64,000 nucleotides of DNA from Candidatus Bathyarchaeota archaeon (GTDB taxonomy: Archaea > Thermoproteota > Bathyarchaeia > Bathyarchaeales > Bathycorpusculaceae). Position 1 is the stretch's first letter. Every line of letters starts with the position of its first letter. The stretch lies in contig JAOZID010000010.1 of the NCBI GenBank assembly GCA_026014465.1, forward strand, positions 278,288-342,287, read 5' to 3'. Both the position numbers and the translations under genes were made by a program. The notes below the pieces were generated by a model. It was not told the DNA's origin. It searched no databases and saw only the letters and a list, made by a program, of their open reading frames with translations. Shown here piece by piece: positions 26,951 to 34,235 of the stretch.

Positions 26951-27207
26951 TTGGGTTGTAATTTAAACTTCAGCGACAATAAACTATCGCCAGTTACTCC
27001 ATAATAATTTGACGCTAAACCATTTGAAGGAGCGATTTTTAAGGTGCCATTTTGGGTAACAAAACAGCGGATTTTAACTTCGATTTGAGGGGCAACAAAA
27101 ACTGGGTCTTCGCCAGAAGATGCTTCAAGAGCTTGATACAAACCATCGTTAGCTTGCTGAATTAGACCTGAAATCAAGGAAAAAAGGGTGATGGGTTGGT
27201 GTATCAT
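26947..27207 (-). CDS. 86-residue protein of unknown function, second gene of cassette
   Basis: Starts ATG IHQPITLFSLISGLIQQAND and continues with two beta-like strands (QIEVKIRCFVTQ, GTLKIAPSNG) and a closing LLSLKFKLQPK. I do not recognise the family. It lies 6 bp after the first DUF2589-like gene and overlaps the HhH gene by 4 bp. The strand-plus-strand layout resembles a shortened version of the DUF2589-like partners (inference). Confidence 0.6.
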   Translation of the reverse strand: MIHQPITLFSLISGLIQQANDGLYQALEASSGEDPVFVAPQIEVKIRCFVTQNGTLKIAPSNGLASNYYGVTGDSLLSLKFKLQPK

Positions 27208-27213
27208 GCTTGC

Positions 27214-27726
27214 TTACTCTGACGGCTCGGCTGGCTCTGCAGTAGTGTCTTGCACTATCTTGTCAATTACTCTCATCAGGGGTTCAGGGGGTGGCGCTGG
27301 CGCAACTTTGATTTCTATGAAGCTTGAGGCTGTAACTGAATAGGAGTACTTGCTAGAGTATTTGGCATCCACCGACGCGGAGAAGAATGCCCAACCGCCC
27401 TTAGCCTTTACATGAACAGACGCTTCAGTGGTCTTTTGCATCGTAATGACCATCTTGATCTGAATCGTACCGTTTTGTATCTGCAACAGAGTGGGCAAAA
27501 TTCCAAAGGCTAAAGCATTGCCGCTAATGGTCTGCTCCTGATTAGAGTTGTCGCTGGTCTTGTTGTATTTTATAGAAACTTCTGCTTCGGCTAAGTCCTG
27601 CACTCCCGCAATGAATGACGAGTTAGCTTCGTTTTGCGCTGAAACCATTGCTAAAAGCAGATTTCGTATCATCTGATCAAAAGGGACGCTTGCCAATTCA
27701 GTGCCTATGCTTAACGCTGATGACAT
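27214..27726 (-). CDS. DUF2589-like protein A, first gene of cassette
   Basis: 170 residues. The N-terminal PFDQMIRNLLLAMVSAQNEAN helix, SIKYNKTS, SGNALAFGILPTLLQIQNG, the aromatic GGWAFFSASVDAKYSSKYSYS and a final strand with a Pro-rich PAPPPEP resemble DUF2589 more closely than its paralogue at 25680. Function of that family is unknown. GAGGA lies 6 nt before the ATG, and TTTTATATATC about 31 nt upstream is a strong TATA box, so this gene heads a four-gene operon running to 25680. Cytoplasmic; no TM. Confidence 0.68.
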   Translation of the reverse strand: MSSALSIGTELASVPFDQMIRNLLLAMVSAQNEANSSFIAGVQDLAEAEVSIKYNKTSDNSNQEQTISGNALAFGILPTLLQIQNGTIQIKMVITMQKTTEASVHVKAKGGWAFFSASVDAKYSSKYSYSVTASSFIEIKVAPAPPPEPLMRVIDKIVQDTTAEPAEPSE

Positions 27727-27756
27727 TTTTTATCCTCAACGTAAGTTTCTTGTTCT

Positions 27757-27767
27757 TGATATATAAA
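27757..27767 (-). promoter_or_regulatory. TATA box of the DUF2589-like operon
   Basis: TTTTATATATC on the minus strand, about 31-41 nt before the ATG at 27726, with GAGGA between. It is the only strong promoter element for the four-gene cassette. Confidence 0.55.
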
Positions 27768-27899
27768 ACTTAAGACTAAATACTGCAGAAGATTCAGGGA
27801 ATACCATTCAGGAAAACAGGAAACCCTACACGAAGCAAGCGCAAAACGAAATATGATGAGTTAAATACGCGCTATTTGAATAATTAGTAGCCCCTTGCG

Positions 27900-28895
27900 T
27901 CAGGTATCCCAGAAGAACTCTGATAGCTCCTGGTTGATGAACTGCAGGGGCTCAAGAAGTAACCGCGTAGCCATAGCCCGCAGATGAGACGGCATTGTCA
28001 TGAACTTTGACACGTTTGCGCTTGGAACATTAAATGTAACCTCTAATTTTGAACCCGCCTGGGTTATCTGCTGTTCCTGTTTTTTCTTGAACCGCTCAAG
28101 CCCCCGTTTTAGCCTTGGGCTTTGCGGCAAAAGATTAAGATAAGCTAACCGCGCAGGATTATAATAGAACTCAACAACTTCACCAAAGAACTCTACAAGC
28201 CAATTATAATCATTCGCGGTGGGTTTCATGGCTGACAAAAGCAATTGGAGAACCTGCTGAAAACCAGCCGTGGTAAATTCCTGAAATACGCCCAAATAGT
28301 TTGGCAATGCTTCGCCGCGAGTTTTGGCTTCCAAGCTGTAAAATGCAAGCAAGACCTCCGAAACAGCTTTTGCATCGACAGATTCAATGGTGCCGCCTTT
28401 TTTGGCGTAGTCTACTAAGGTGCGGGGGATAACTTTGTTTTTGTCTTCGCAGTTTCCAATCAAAAGCAAAGCAAAGGCTAAGCAGTCATTTTTTCTCCTA
28501 TGAGCTGTAAGGATACGTGTTATCTTGGGTAAGGCTTGAAAGTCGGGAAAAACCATCAAAGCAATAACGCCTTTGGTTGTAAGATAGTACTTGTGGGGTC
28601 TGCGGGTCTTGTTTATGTCCACCAAAGAAAGAGATACTAAAGTTTTGAGGCTGCGCGCTGAGGAATACCTAGACATACCAAGCGCCTGCGATAACTCTAA
28701 AGAAGAAACAGAACCTTTACAGCCGATTTCATAAATGCACGCAAGCTGCTTAAAAACAGCCGACCGCCTCGTCTGACTACAACCCTCCCAATGCCTAAAC
28801 GCAGGAAACAGAGCCAAAACACCACAATCCGCCGCCTCACCAATACTCCAATAACCACCAGAACCCAACACATCTTTATCCTTAGAAGACTGCAT
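27900..28895 (-). CDS. winged-helix protein with long helical C-terminal region, candidate cassette regulator
   Basis: About 331 residues. After a variable N-terminus (RHWEGCSQTRRSAVFKQLA) comes a winged-helix unit at about 65-130 (CKGSVSSLELSQALGMSRYSSARSLKTL, SLVDINKTRRPHKYYLTTKGVIAL). The remaining 200 residues are helical and unrecognised. CTTTATAG at 28926-28933 places the start of transcription close to the ATG at 28895, so that start is preferred over GTG 28919. It is on the same strand as and directly upstream of the four-gene cassette, and divergent from the EVE-like/TM gene, so it could control either. No ATPase motif. Confidence 0.65.
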   Translation of the reverse strand: MQSSKDKDVLGSGGYWSIGEAADCGVLALFPAFRHWEGCSQTRRSAVFKQLACIYEIGCKGSVSSLELSQALGMSRYSSARSLKTLVSLSLVDINKTRRPHKYYLTTKGVIALMVFPDFQALPKITRILTAHRRKNDCLAFALLLIGNCEDKNKVIPRTLVDYAKKGGTIESVDAKAVSEVLLAFYSLEAKTRGEALPNYLGVFQEFTTAGFQQVLQLLLSAMKPTANDYNWLVEFFGEVVEFYYNPARLAYLNLLPQSPRLKRGLERFKKKQEQQITQAGSKLEVTFNVPSANVSKFMTMPSHLRAMATRLLLEPLQFINQELSEFFWDT

Positions 28896-28933
28896 ACCAA
28901 TTCGCTTGACAACTAACACAAGAAACTATAAAG

Positions 28934-29227
28934 CTCTAACGCGAAACCACCAAACAACACTTAGAAGCTAAACACAAAACGGAACAGGATGTTCGAGTGA
29001 TAAAGAAGAAGAGTTGCTTTTGTCTTTATGGTTTAACGGTTCAGATATCTAAAGAGGTAACGGCGTTTGTTTGGTTCGACCTTTTGACCGCACTTTTGGT
29101 ATGCGCGTTTGGTGTGACAGAAATGATGCTTTAGGCCATAGAAAAGACTTCCAGCAAGTAGTTGGCGACCAGTCCAAACTTTGAAAGACAGTAGATGCGA
29201 GCTACAACTGAACATAGATAATAAAAT
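28934..29227. other. intergenic region between divergent HTH and EVE-like/TM genes
   Basis: About 300 bp without a convincing ORF. TATA boxes sit at both edges (28926-28933 minus and 29228-29236 plus). The only frames here are short and lack ribosome-binding sites or family resemblance. I see no repeat or RNA fold that stands out. Confidence 0.5.
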
Positions 29228-29236
29228 CTTTTATAC
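29228..29236 (+). promoter_or_regulatory. TATA box of the EVE-like/TM gene
   Basis: CTTTTATAC followed about 30 nt later by AGGAG (29269-29273). This places transcription start near 29258 and supports translation from about 29283, well upstream of the first ATG/GTG/TTG in frame. Confidence 0.5.
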
Positions 29237-29282
29237 ACTATCTGCTAGAACAATTTCAAGGCAAGCGTAGGAGACAACTAAA

Positions 29283-30467
29283 ATCCAAGAATTTTGGTTT
29301 GTAATACAAAGTCTTCAAGAGCATTATGAACATAACGATCATATTAAGGAGTATAAATCTCCTGAATCAAATAAAAATGGAAAAAAGAAGACGACGTTTA
29401 AAATTAAAAACGGCGACATCATAGTTTACTACGCTAAAAATGACGGTGTAGTTGTGGGTTTATTCAAAGTTATCTCTGATGCTGCGCCTTTACGAGCAGA
29501 TAAAGATGGGAAAGAATACAGGGTCCATAAAATTGAACCATATGTAACGTTTGGAAAATGGACATACTTGGATTTTATAAAATTATTGCAGAGAAAAGAA
29601 GATTCTAATCTACGGAGTAAACTATTACCAGTATTATCAAGAAAATATTATTCCGAAGACCAGTGTCAAAAACTTGACGAAAAAGAGTATCTAGAAATCG
29701 CGAACGCGTTATCTGACCACACTCTTAGGGTTAAACATAATGGACCTACAGGTTGGAAAGCTAATCCAGACCTTTTATGTGGCATACTAGACTATTATAA
29801 CAGCCGTGCTACATCCTTTGTTAGTCTTTTAATGGCTTCTGTATTCGGGTTAGTAACCCTTTCGGCAATTATCCAATCTTTACACAGCATTTTTGGAGCA
29901 TCCTTAACTCTTTTTGAACAACTTATTTTGATCCTGGCAGTTTTGTTATACCTACTTTTTGCCCTTGCAGGGTATTATACATTAAACTCTTATGCACATT
30001 ACACGGGGATAGCTGACAAAGTCAAACAATTTGGGATTGATAAACCATATTATGTGGATTTGAAGAGGATAGTGAATATAGAAAGCTCAAGAACAAAGGA
30101 AGAAAACCTTGCAATATCCGACTATATCTCAAAGCGGGATACACAACGTGGCAACGCTGTAATCAAAAAAATTATGAAACGTTCTGCGGTATTCCCTATT
30201 TCCTACATGGTAACAATTAGTCTTTTGGCAATCATAGCCTTCAACAGCTACATGCAGTATGCACTAACCGTTATTGTGTTAATCATAATTGGTGCAAGCA
30301 TTGGCTTCTTATTGAACAAAGAAATAAAGAAAAAGACCCAGAGAATAGTCAACAGATTAAAGCATCGTCTTGAGAACCTGCGTTTGCGCAGTCAGTGTGA
30401 ACGAAAGCATCGCCACGCAATTAGCCTTTGCAACATCAAAGGCAAACCAACCACCTTGCCGTCATAA
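29283..30467 (+). CDS. EVE/PUA-like domain fused to four transmembrane helices
   Basis: About 394 residues. The open frame begins after TAG 29268-29270 and reads ...QEFWFVIQSLQEHYEH; the first GTG is only at 29454, which would delete the first strand. With AGGAG at 29269-29273, a near-cognate ATC at 29283 is the likely start. Residues 1-145 match the EVE pattern: FWFVIQS, then FKIKNGDIIVYYAKNDGVVVGLFKVIS, then EYRVHKIEPY. EVE domains bind modified bases in DNA or RNA. TM helices are at about 178-198, 210-230, 303-321 and 327-345, followed by a basic tail. The sensor-plus-membrane layout is that of an effector. A/T-rich codons differ from most neighbours. Confidence 0.62.
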   Translation: MQEFWFVIQSLQEHYEHNDHIKEYKSPESNKNGKKKTTFKIKNGDIIVYYAKNDGVVVGLFKVISDAAPLRADKDGKEYRVHKIEPYVTFGKWTYLDFIKLLQRKEDSNLRSKLLPVLSRKYYSEDQCQKLDEKEYLEIANALSDHTLRVKHNGPTGWKANPDLLCGILDYYNSRATSFVSLLMASVFGLVTLSAIIQSLHSIFGASLTLFEQLILILAVLLYLLFALAGYYTLNSYAHYTGIADKVKQFGIDKPYYVDLKRIVNIESSRTKEENLAISDYISKRDTQRGNAVIKKIMKRSAVFPISYMVTISLLAIIAFNSYMQYALTVIVLIIIGASIGFLLNKEIKKKTQRIVNRLKHRLENLRLRSQCERKHRHAISLCNIKGKPTTLPS

Positions 30468-30497
30468 AAAGTAGCGTGTGTTTTTGGTGTGGTGATG

Positions 30498-30576
30498 TGG
30501 CGGGTCCGCTGGGATTTGAACCCAGGGTCTCCGGCTCCGAAGGCCGACGCCTTAATCCGTGCTAGGCTACGAACCC
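30498..30576 (-). tRNA. tRNA-Arg (TCG anticodon), CCA encoded
   Basis: Minus strand: acceptor GGGTTCG/CGGACCC, D stem GCCT/AGGC, anticodon stem TCGGC/GCCGG with loop CTTCGGA (anticodon TCG), T stem CTGGG/CCCAG with TTCAAAT, discriminator G and encoded CCA (30498-30500). No intron. Its 3' end abuts the 3' end of the EVE-like/TM gene. Confidence 0.95.
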
Positions 30577-30669
30577 ATTCCAGAACATTATGCAACTGCA
30601 GTCAAAGATTAAAAGATTTATGATAAGTCTTATAAACCAAAGGGACATTATGGTGTTGGCACTTGATGT

Positions 30670-30747
30670 GGGCCGGTAGCTCAGCACGGCTGGAGCGTTC
30701 GACTGATAATCGAAAGGTCGCCAGTTCAAATCCGGCTCGGCCCACCA
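30670..30747 (+). tRNA. tRNA-Ile (GAT anticodon), CCA encoded
   Basis: Acceptor GGGCCGG/TCGGCCC (one G-U), D stem GCTC/GAGC, anticodon stem TTCGA/TCGAA with loop CTGATAA (anticodon GAT), T loop TTCAAAT, discriminator A and CCA. The T stem GCCAG/CCGGC has an A-C mismatch at 52-62 where G-C is expected. Confidence 0.93.
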
Positions 30748-30813
30748 CTTCCCCTTCACCTTGTATCGCGGTTTTGTTGCAAAGCTTATTAATGCGGACG
30801 GCATAGATTTTGT

Positions 30814-31215
30814 TTGGCGAGTTTGTTGTCAAAAACTGATAATGAAGCGTTAGAGGAACTGCGCAAAATCCGTGCGTTACTGGAGCCTAAGCCTGCGCCT
30901 CCTGCGCCTGAACCCAAGGGGCTATGGCAAGAGTTCAAAAGCTTCATTGAAAAATACAAGGTCATGGGGCTTGCAATTGCCTTCATCATCGGCATCTACC
31001 TGGGCGGTCTTGTACAGTCACTGGCAAAAGATTTGCTTCTCCCCGTCATCGGCCTTGCAATTCCAGGGATTAACGATTTGGCAACGTTAACATACGTGGT
31101 TGGAGAGCAAAGCTTTGGCGTGGGCAACTTTTTAGTTGCGCTAATTACCTTCCTAGTTGTGGCGGTTGTGGTGTTCTTGATGGTGAAGGTAACCAACCGT
31201 TGGGGTATCAAGTGA
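30814..31215 (+). CDS. mscL: large-conductance mechanosensitive channel
   Basis: 133 residues. An N-terminal charged, Pro-rich cytoplasmic stretch (about 1-45) is followed by TM1 (VMGLAIAFIIGIYLGGLVQSL), LLLPVIGL, a short loop with VGEQSFGVGNF, and TM2 (LVALITFLVVAVVVFLMVKV), the MscL order. It is a pressure-relief channel of the cytoplasmic membrane. The N-terminal extension before TM1 is longer than in bacterial MscL. TTG 30814 is the longest start; TTG 30823 and 30826 are also possible. The 3' end overlaps a convergent CopG gene by 8 bp. Confidence 0.88.
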   Translation: MASLLSKTDNEALEELRKIRALLEPKPAPPAPEPKGLWQEFKSFIEKYKVMGLAIAFIIGIYLGGLVQSLAKDLLLPVIGLAIPGINDLATLTYVVGEQSFGVGNFLVALITFLVVAVVVFLMVKVTNRWGIK

Positions 31216-31423
31216 TTTTGATGCTGTAATGGTTGGGGTCTTCTTGCTTTTCTGTTGGGATGGCTAAGGTGGGAGTTTGGGTGTTGGGTTTTTGTTTTTT
31301 GTAGGTTTTTAATCCGTTTTTTATTAGGTATTCGATGAAGGTGCTGCGTTTTTCTCTTCCGCGGATGGTTTCGATTTCGCGGTATAGTTTTTGGTCCATG
31401 GTTATGCTTATGTGATGTTTCAT
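31208..31423 (-). CDS. ribbon-helix-helix (CopG/Arc-like) DNA-binding protein
   Basis: 71 residues. HHISITMDQKLYREIETIRGREKRSTFIEYLIKNGL is the beta strand plus two helices of a ribbon-helix-helix dimer that binds DNA through the strand. A disordered C-terminal tail (KQKPNTQTPTLAIPTEK) follows. Divergent from a second RHH gene across an 85 bp region with three phased GTATA repeats, so autoregulation is likely. No toxin gene lies beside it. Confidence 0.8.
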   Translation of the reverse strand: MKHHISITMDQKLYREIETIRGREKRSTFIEYLIKNGLKTYKKQKPNTQTPTLAIPTEKQEDPNHYSIKIT

Positions 31424-31435
31424 TGAATTTACCTC

Positions 31436-31459
31436 GTATAGTGTGTATACTGGGTATAC
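31436..31459. promoter_or_regulatory. three phased GTATA(C/G) repeats, candidate RHH operator
   Basis: GTATAG, GTATAC and GTATAC begin at 31436, 31445 and 31454, exactly 9 bp apart, in the intergenic region of two divergent RHH genes. They overlap TATA-like sequence, so a bound repressor would block both promoters. Confidence 0.5.
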
Positions 31460-31508
31460 TAAAAAGCTTTATTAGCTTTACTCAACAAAAAAACACTGAG
31501 GCAAAAAC

Positions 31509-31937
31509 ATGAAAACCCTACGCATAAGCGACGACGCACACCAAAGACTAACCGGCATGCTCGGAGAAATAACCGCTCAAACCATGAAAATGCAAACCTA
31601 CACCGACGCCATCGAAAGCCTACTAAGCCAAAGCGTCACCCTACCCCCCGAACTACTCAACGAAACCCAAAACTTCATCGAAAACAACCGCCAACTCGGA
31701 TACACCACCCGCGAAGAATTCATCCGCGACGCCATACGCTACCGCCTACAATACCTCAAAAACGACATAGAATACATAGAAATCCAAAAAGAAGAATACG
31801 ACCGCCTAGAACAAGCCATACGCGACCTAAACACGCCCTTTGAAAGCGTAGAAGACTTCATAATCCAGCAAACCTGCACCCTGCTTGAAAAACACGCCGA
31901 ATGGAAAAAACAAAAAGAAACCTACCAAAAACGCTAA
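31509..31937 (+). CDS. two-part ribbon-helix-helix-like protein
   Basis: 142 residues. The N-terminal part (MKTLRISDDAHQRLTGMLGEITAQTM) resembles VapB/AbrB-like antitoxin starts, and the middle (LPPELLNETQNFIENNRQLGYTTREEFIRDAIRYRL) is a clear ribbon-helix-helix. The C-terminal third is a charged helix ending in KKQKETYQKR. This may be a DNA-binding regulator with a coiled-coil tail. It diverges from another RHH gene and shares the phased operator. Coding strand is strongly A/C-rich. Confidence 0.7.
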   Translation: MKTLRISDDAHQRLTGMLGEITAQTMKMQTYTDAIESLLSQSVTLPPELLNETQNFIENNRQLGYTTREEFIRDAIRYRLQYLKNDIEYIEIQKEEYDRLEQAIRDLNTPFESVEDFIIQQTCTLLEKHAEWKKQKETYQKR

Positions 31938-32004
31938 CCCACCACAAGCAAGAAGAGACGTAAACAATAAAGCCAACAAGCCGACAACCTTCTAAGGAAC
32001 CGCC

Positions 32005-33228
32005 ATGCCAGCTTCATATTCACGCGTACTAGGCGTCGTAGGCAAACCCAACACTGGAAAATCCACGTTCTTTAGCGCCGCCACCCTAGCCACAACTGAC
32101 ATCGCAAATTACCCGTTTACCACCATAAAACCCAACCGCGGCGTCGGATACGTCCGCACCCCCTGCGTGCACACCGAATTTAACGTGCAAGACCACCCAA
32201 ACAACAGCCTTTGCCTAGACGGCATTAGGCTTGTCCCAGTTGAGCTCATCGACGTTGCAGGCATAGTTCCCGGAGCCTGGGAAGGACGCGGCCTAGGAAA
32301 CCAGTTCATAGACGAAATCTTTCGCGCCGACGCCCTGGTCCATGTGGTGGATGCTTCAGGAGGAACCGACTGCGAAGGACGCACCTGCAAACTGGGCGAA
32401 CACGACCCCGTCGAAGACATCGAATTCCTTGAACGCGAAATCACCATGTGGCTAGCCAACATAATCCGCAAAGACTGGCAAAAAATTGCGCGCACCGCCG
32501 AAGCCGACAAAAAAGGCATCTATGGTCCCCTCGAAGAACGCCTCAGCGGCTTAGGGATTAAGCGCCTTCACATTTTTGAAGCGGTTCGAACTACAGAGTT
32601 GAATGCTGACCGCGCCTCAAGCTGGAGCGACGAAGACTTCCTTAGGTTCGTGGATACGCTGCGCAGAATTGCCAAGCCCATGCTCATTGTGGCAAACAAA
32701 ATCGATTTGCCCAGCGCCCAAGACAACATCACACGCCTCCAAAAACTTGATTACACGGTTATCCCCGCCAGCGCCGAAGCCGAACTCGCACTCAGGCGCG
32801 CCGCCGAAAAACAACTCATCAACTACAAACCCGGCGACGACACCTTCACAATTACTTCTCCCGAGAAACTCTCCGCAGGACAAACCCAAGCCCTCAAAAT
32901 CATCGAAGAAAAAATCTTAAACACCAACGGCTCCACAGGCATCCAACAAGCCATAAACACCGCCTACTTCGACTTACTTGACATGATAACCGTTTACCCC
33001 GTCGAAGACGTCGAACACCTCTCAAACCACAACGGCAAAGTCCTCCCCGACACCTACCTCATACCCAAAGGAACCACCGCCAAACAATTCGCCTACATCA
33101 TACACACCGAACTAGGAGACAGCTTCATCTACGCCATAGACGCCCGAAACAAAAAACGCATCGGAGAAGACACCCCCCTCAAAGATAAAGACATCATCAG
33201 CATCATAAGCGCCAAAAAACGCGCCTAA
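32005..33228 (+). CDS. ychF: YchF/Obg-family P-loop NTPase
   Basis: 407 residues. G1 is GKPNTGKSTFFSAAT, the switch region is YPFTTIKPNRGVGY, G3 is LIDVAGIVPGAWEGRGLGNQF, and G4 appears as ANKIDLPSA. The C-terminal TGS domain is visible (TYLIPKGTTAKQFAYIIHTELGDSFIYAIDARNKKRIGED). The family interacts with ribosomes and, for YchF, prefers ATP. The archaeal form is close to this length. A short translated remnant resembling the TGS tail follows directly (33232-33303). Confidence 0.9.
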   Translation: MPASYSRVLGVVGKPNTGKSTFFSAATLATTDIANYPFTTIKPNRGVGYVRTPCVHTEFNVQDHPNNSLCLDGIRLVPVELIDVAGIVPGAWEGRGLGNQFIDEIFRADALVHVVDASGGTDCEGRTCKLGEHDPVEDIEFLEREITMWLANIIRKDWQKIARTAEADKKGIYGPLEERLSGLGIKRLHIFEAVRTTELNADRASSWSDEDFLRFVDTLRRIAKPMLIVANKIDLPSAQDNITRLQKLDYTVIPASAEAELALRRAAEKQLINYKPGDDTFTITSPEKLSAGQTQALKIIEEKILNTNGSTGIQQAINTAYFDLLDMITVYPVEDVEHLSNHNGKVLPDTYLIPKGTTAKQFAYIIHTELGDSFIYAIDARNKKRIGEDTPLKDKDIISIISAKKRA

Positions 33229-33231
33229 ACA

Positions 33232-33303
33232 CCATATGTCCACAACAAACGCAGAATCAGCGAAGACGTCATCCTAAAAGACCGGGACGTAATCAGAGCA
33301 TAG
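33232..33303 (+). pseudogene. remnant of a second TGS-domain C-terminus
   Basis: Three bases after the ychF stop, another frame reads PYVHNKRRISEDVILKDRDV then IRA and stop. This aligns with the end of YchF itself (ARNKKRIGEDTPLKDKDI, then ISII). It has no start codon and no upstream domain. It is most simply the 3' scar of a duplicated or replaced OBG-family gene. Confidence 0.6.
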
Positions 33304-33493
33304 TCAGCACAAAACGCGGATAACTCCCCAAAATTACGAATTCTTTTTTGCGCTACCGCTTGTACTTGCATGGTTTTGAAGTGTTTGAGTTAAACAATAT
33401 CGTGAAAGCAATCACAGAATAATGTAAAAAGTTAGCGAAAGAGCAAAAAATATTAGAATGTTACAACGTTTTAGGCTTTGTTTGGGATAGCCT

Positions 33494-34030
33494 TTGGCTG
33501 ATACATTAACACTACTCATAGGTGCTCTAATAGGCATAGTATCAGGAATTGTATCGTACATCGTCAATCACCTTTTAAGTATAAGAGAAAAAAAGGTAAT
33601 CAGAGATTTTGAGGTTAGGGAAAAAGGAAGAGAATTTTTCCATCTAACGTATGGAGCAATAGCAACACTAAGCGATATGGTAAAGCCTTTTTGCGATAAT
33701 AAAAAAGCAACAGAAGGAACGATTTTGACGGAAAATGGTTACGTCAGTTTGCCAAAAGCAGAGATTATTAAACGCTATAAAACTGCCTACGCTAAATATT
33801 CACTGTTATGGTATAATTCAAGGGAGAAAGGACTTGAAATTTTTTGGACAAACAAATTTATCGAAATTTTAAGCTTCTTTTGGGGTTATGCAAGCTACTT
33901 CAATGAGAAAGAGGAAAATTGGGCTAACTACGACGCTATGATTAAGTTTAGGGAATATTCGGCTCAGTATGTTGTTGCAATGGATAAGTTGATGGGTTTG
34001 CATGATGATCGAAAAGTACCGAAATGTTAA
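33494..34030 (+). CDS. hypothetical protein with N-terminal membrane anchor
   Basis: 178 residues. One TM segment (LTLLIGALIGIVSGIVSYIVNHLL, about 5-28) is followed by SIREKKVIRDFEVREKGREF and a helical cytoplasmic domain with aromatic-rich helices (KYSLLWYNSREKGLEIFWTNKFIEILSFFWGY). No family recognised. Low-GC, G/A-rich codons differ from the A/C-rich neighbour ychF, which suggests transfer. It may be co-transcribed with the two tiny paralogous genes just downstream (37 bp). Confidence 0.65.
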   Translation: MADTLTLLIGALIGIVSGIVSYIVNHLLSIREKKVIRDFEVREKGREFFHLTYGAIATLSDMVKPFCDNKKATEGTILTENGYVSLPKAEIIKRYKTAYAKYSLLWYNSREKGLEIFWTNKFIEILSFFWGYASYFNEKEENWANYDAMIKFREYSAQYVVAMDKLMGLHDDRKVPKC

Positions 34031-34067
34031 ACCCTAAACAGTGGAGTAAAATATTGAGGGGAAAACA

Positions 34068-34214
34068 TTGAGTCAAAATAAAAAAGAATGTACCTCCAAG
34101 AAATTTGGAGGCCCTATTCCAGCATCATCAGTTGGCGATATACAGAAAGGTATTGTTAGCGGTTCAAACGTTCAGCAAGCCAAAAGACAAATCCCCACAC
34201 CTAAGGATCAATAA
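34068..34214 (+). CDS. 48-residue small protein, paralogue of the next gene
   Basis: TTG start with GAGGGG about 6 nt upstream. Reads MSQNKKECTSKKFGGPIPAS, then SVGDIQKGIVSGSNVQQAKR, then QIPTPKDQ. The C-terminal SGSNVQQAKRQIPTPK aligns with SGTNVKQTKNQIPKPK of the 67-residue protein 21 bp downstream, and the KFGG(P/V) segment also aligns. No signal peptide, no TM. Function unknown; the conserved C-terminus argues the peptide is made and selected. Confidence 0.6.
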   Translation: MSQNKKECTSKKFGGPIPASSVGDIQKGIVSGSNVQQAKRQIPTPKDQ

Positions 34215-34235
34215 TTTATTTTAAGGGATTAGGAA

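Noticed and set aside
28934-29282. Short frames in the region before the EVE-like gene, including a 60-codon minus-strand frame
   Set aside because: No ribosome-binding sites, no family resemblance and strong promoter elements on both sides fit a plain intergenic region.
31509-31937. A classical toxin-antitoxin pair with the neighbouring CopG gene
   Set aside because: The genes are divergent, both look like DNA-binding proteins, and no toxin fold (PIN, RelE, HEPN) is seen in either.
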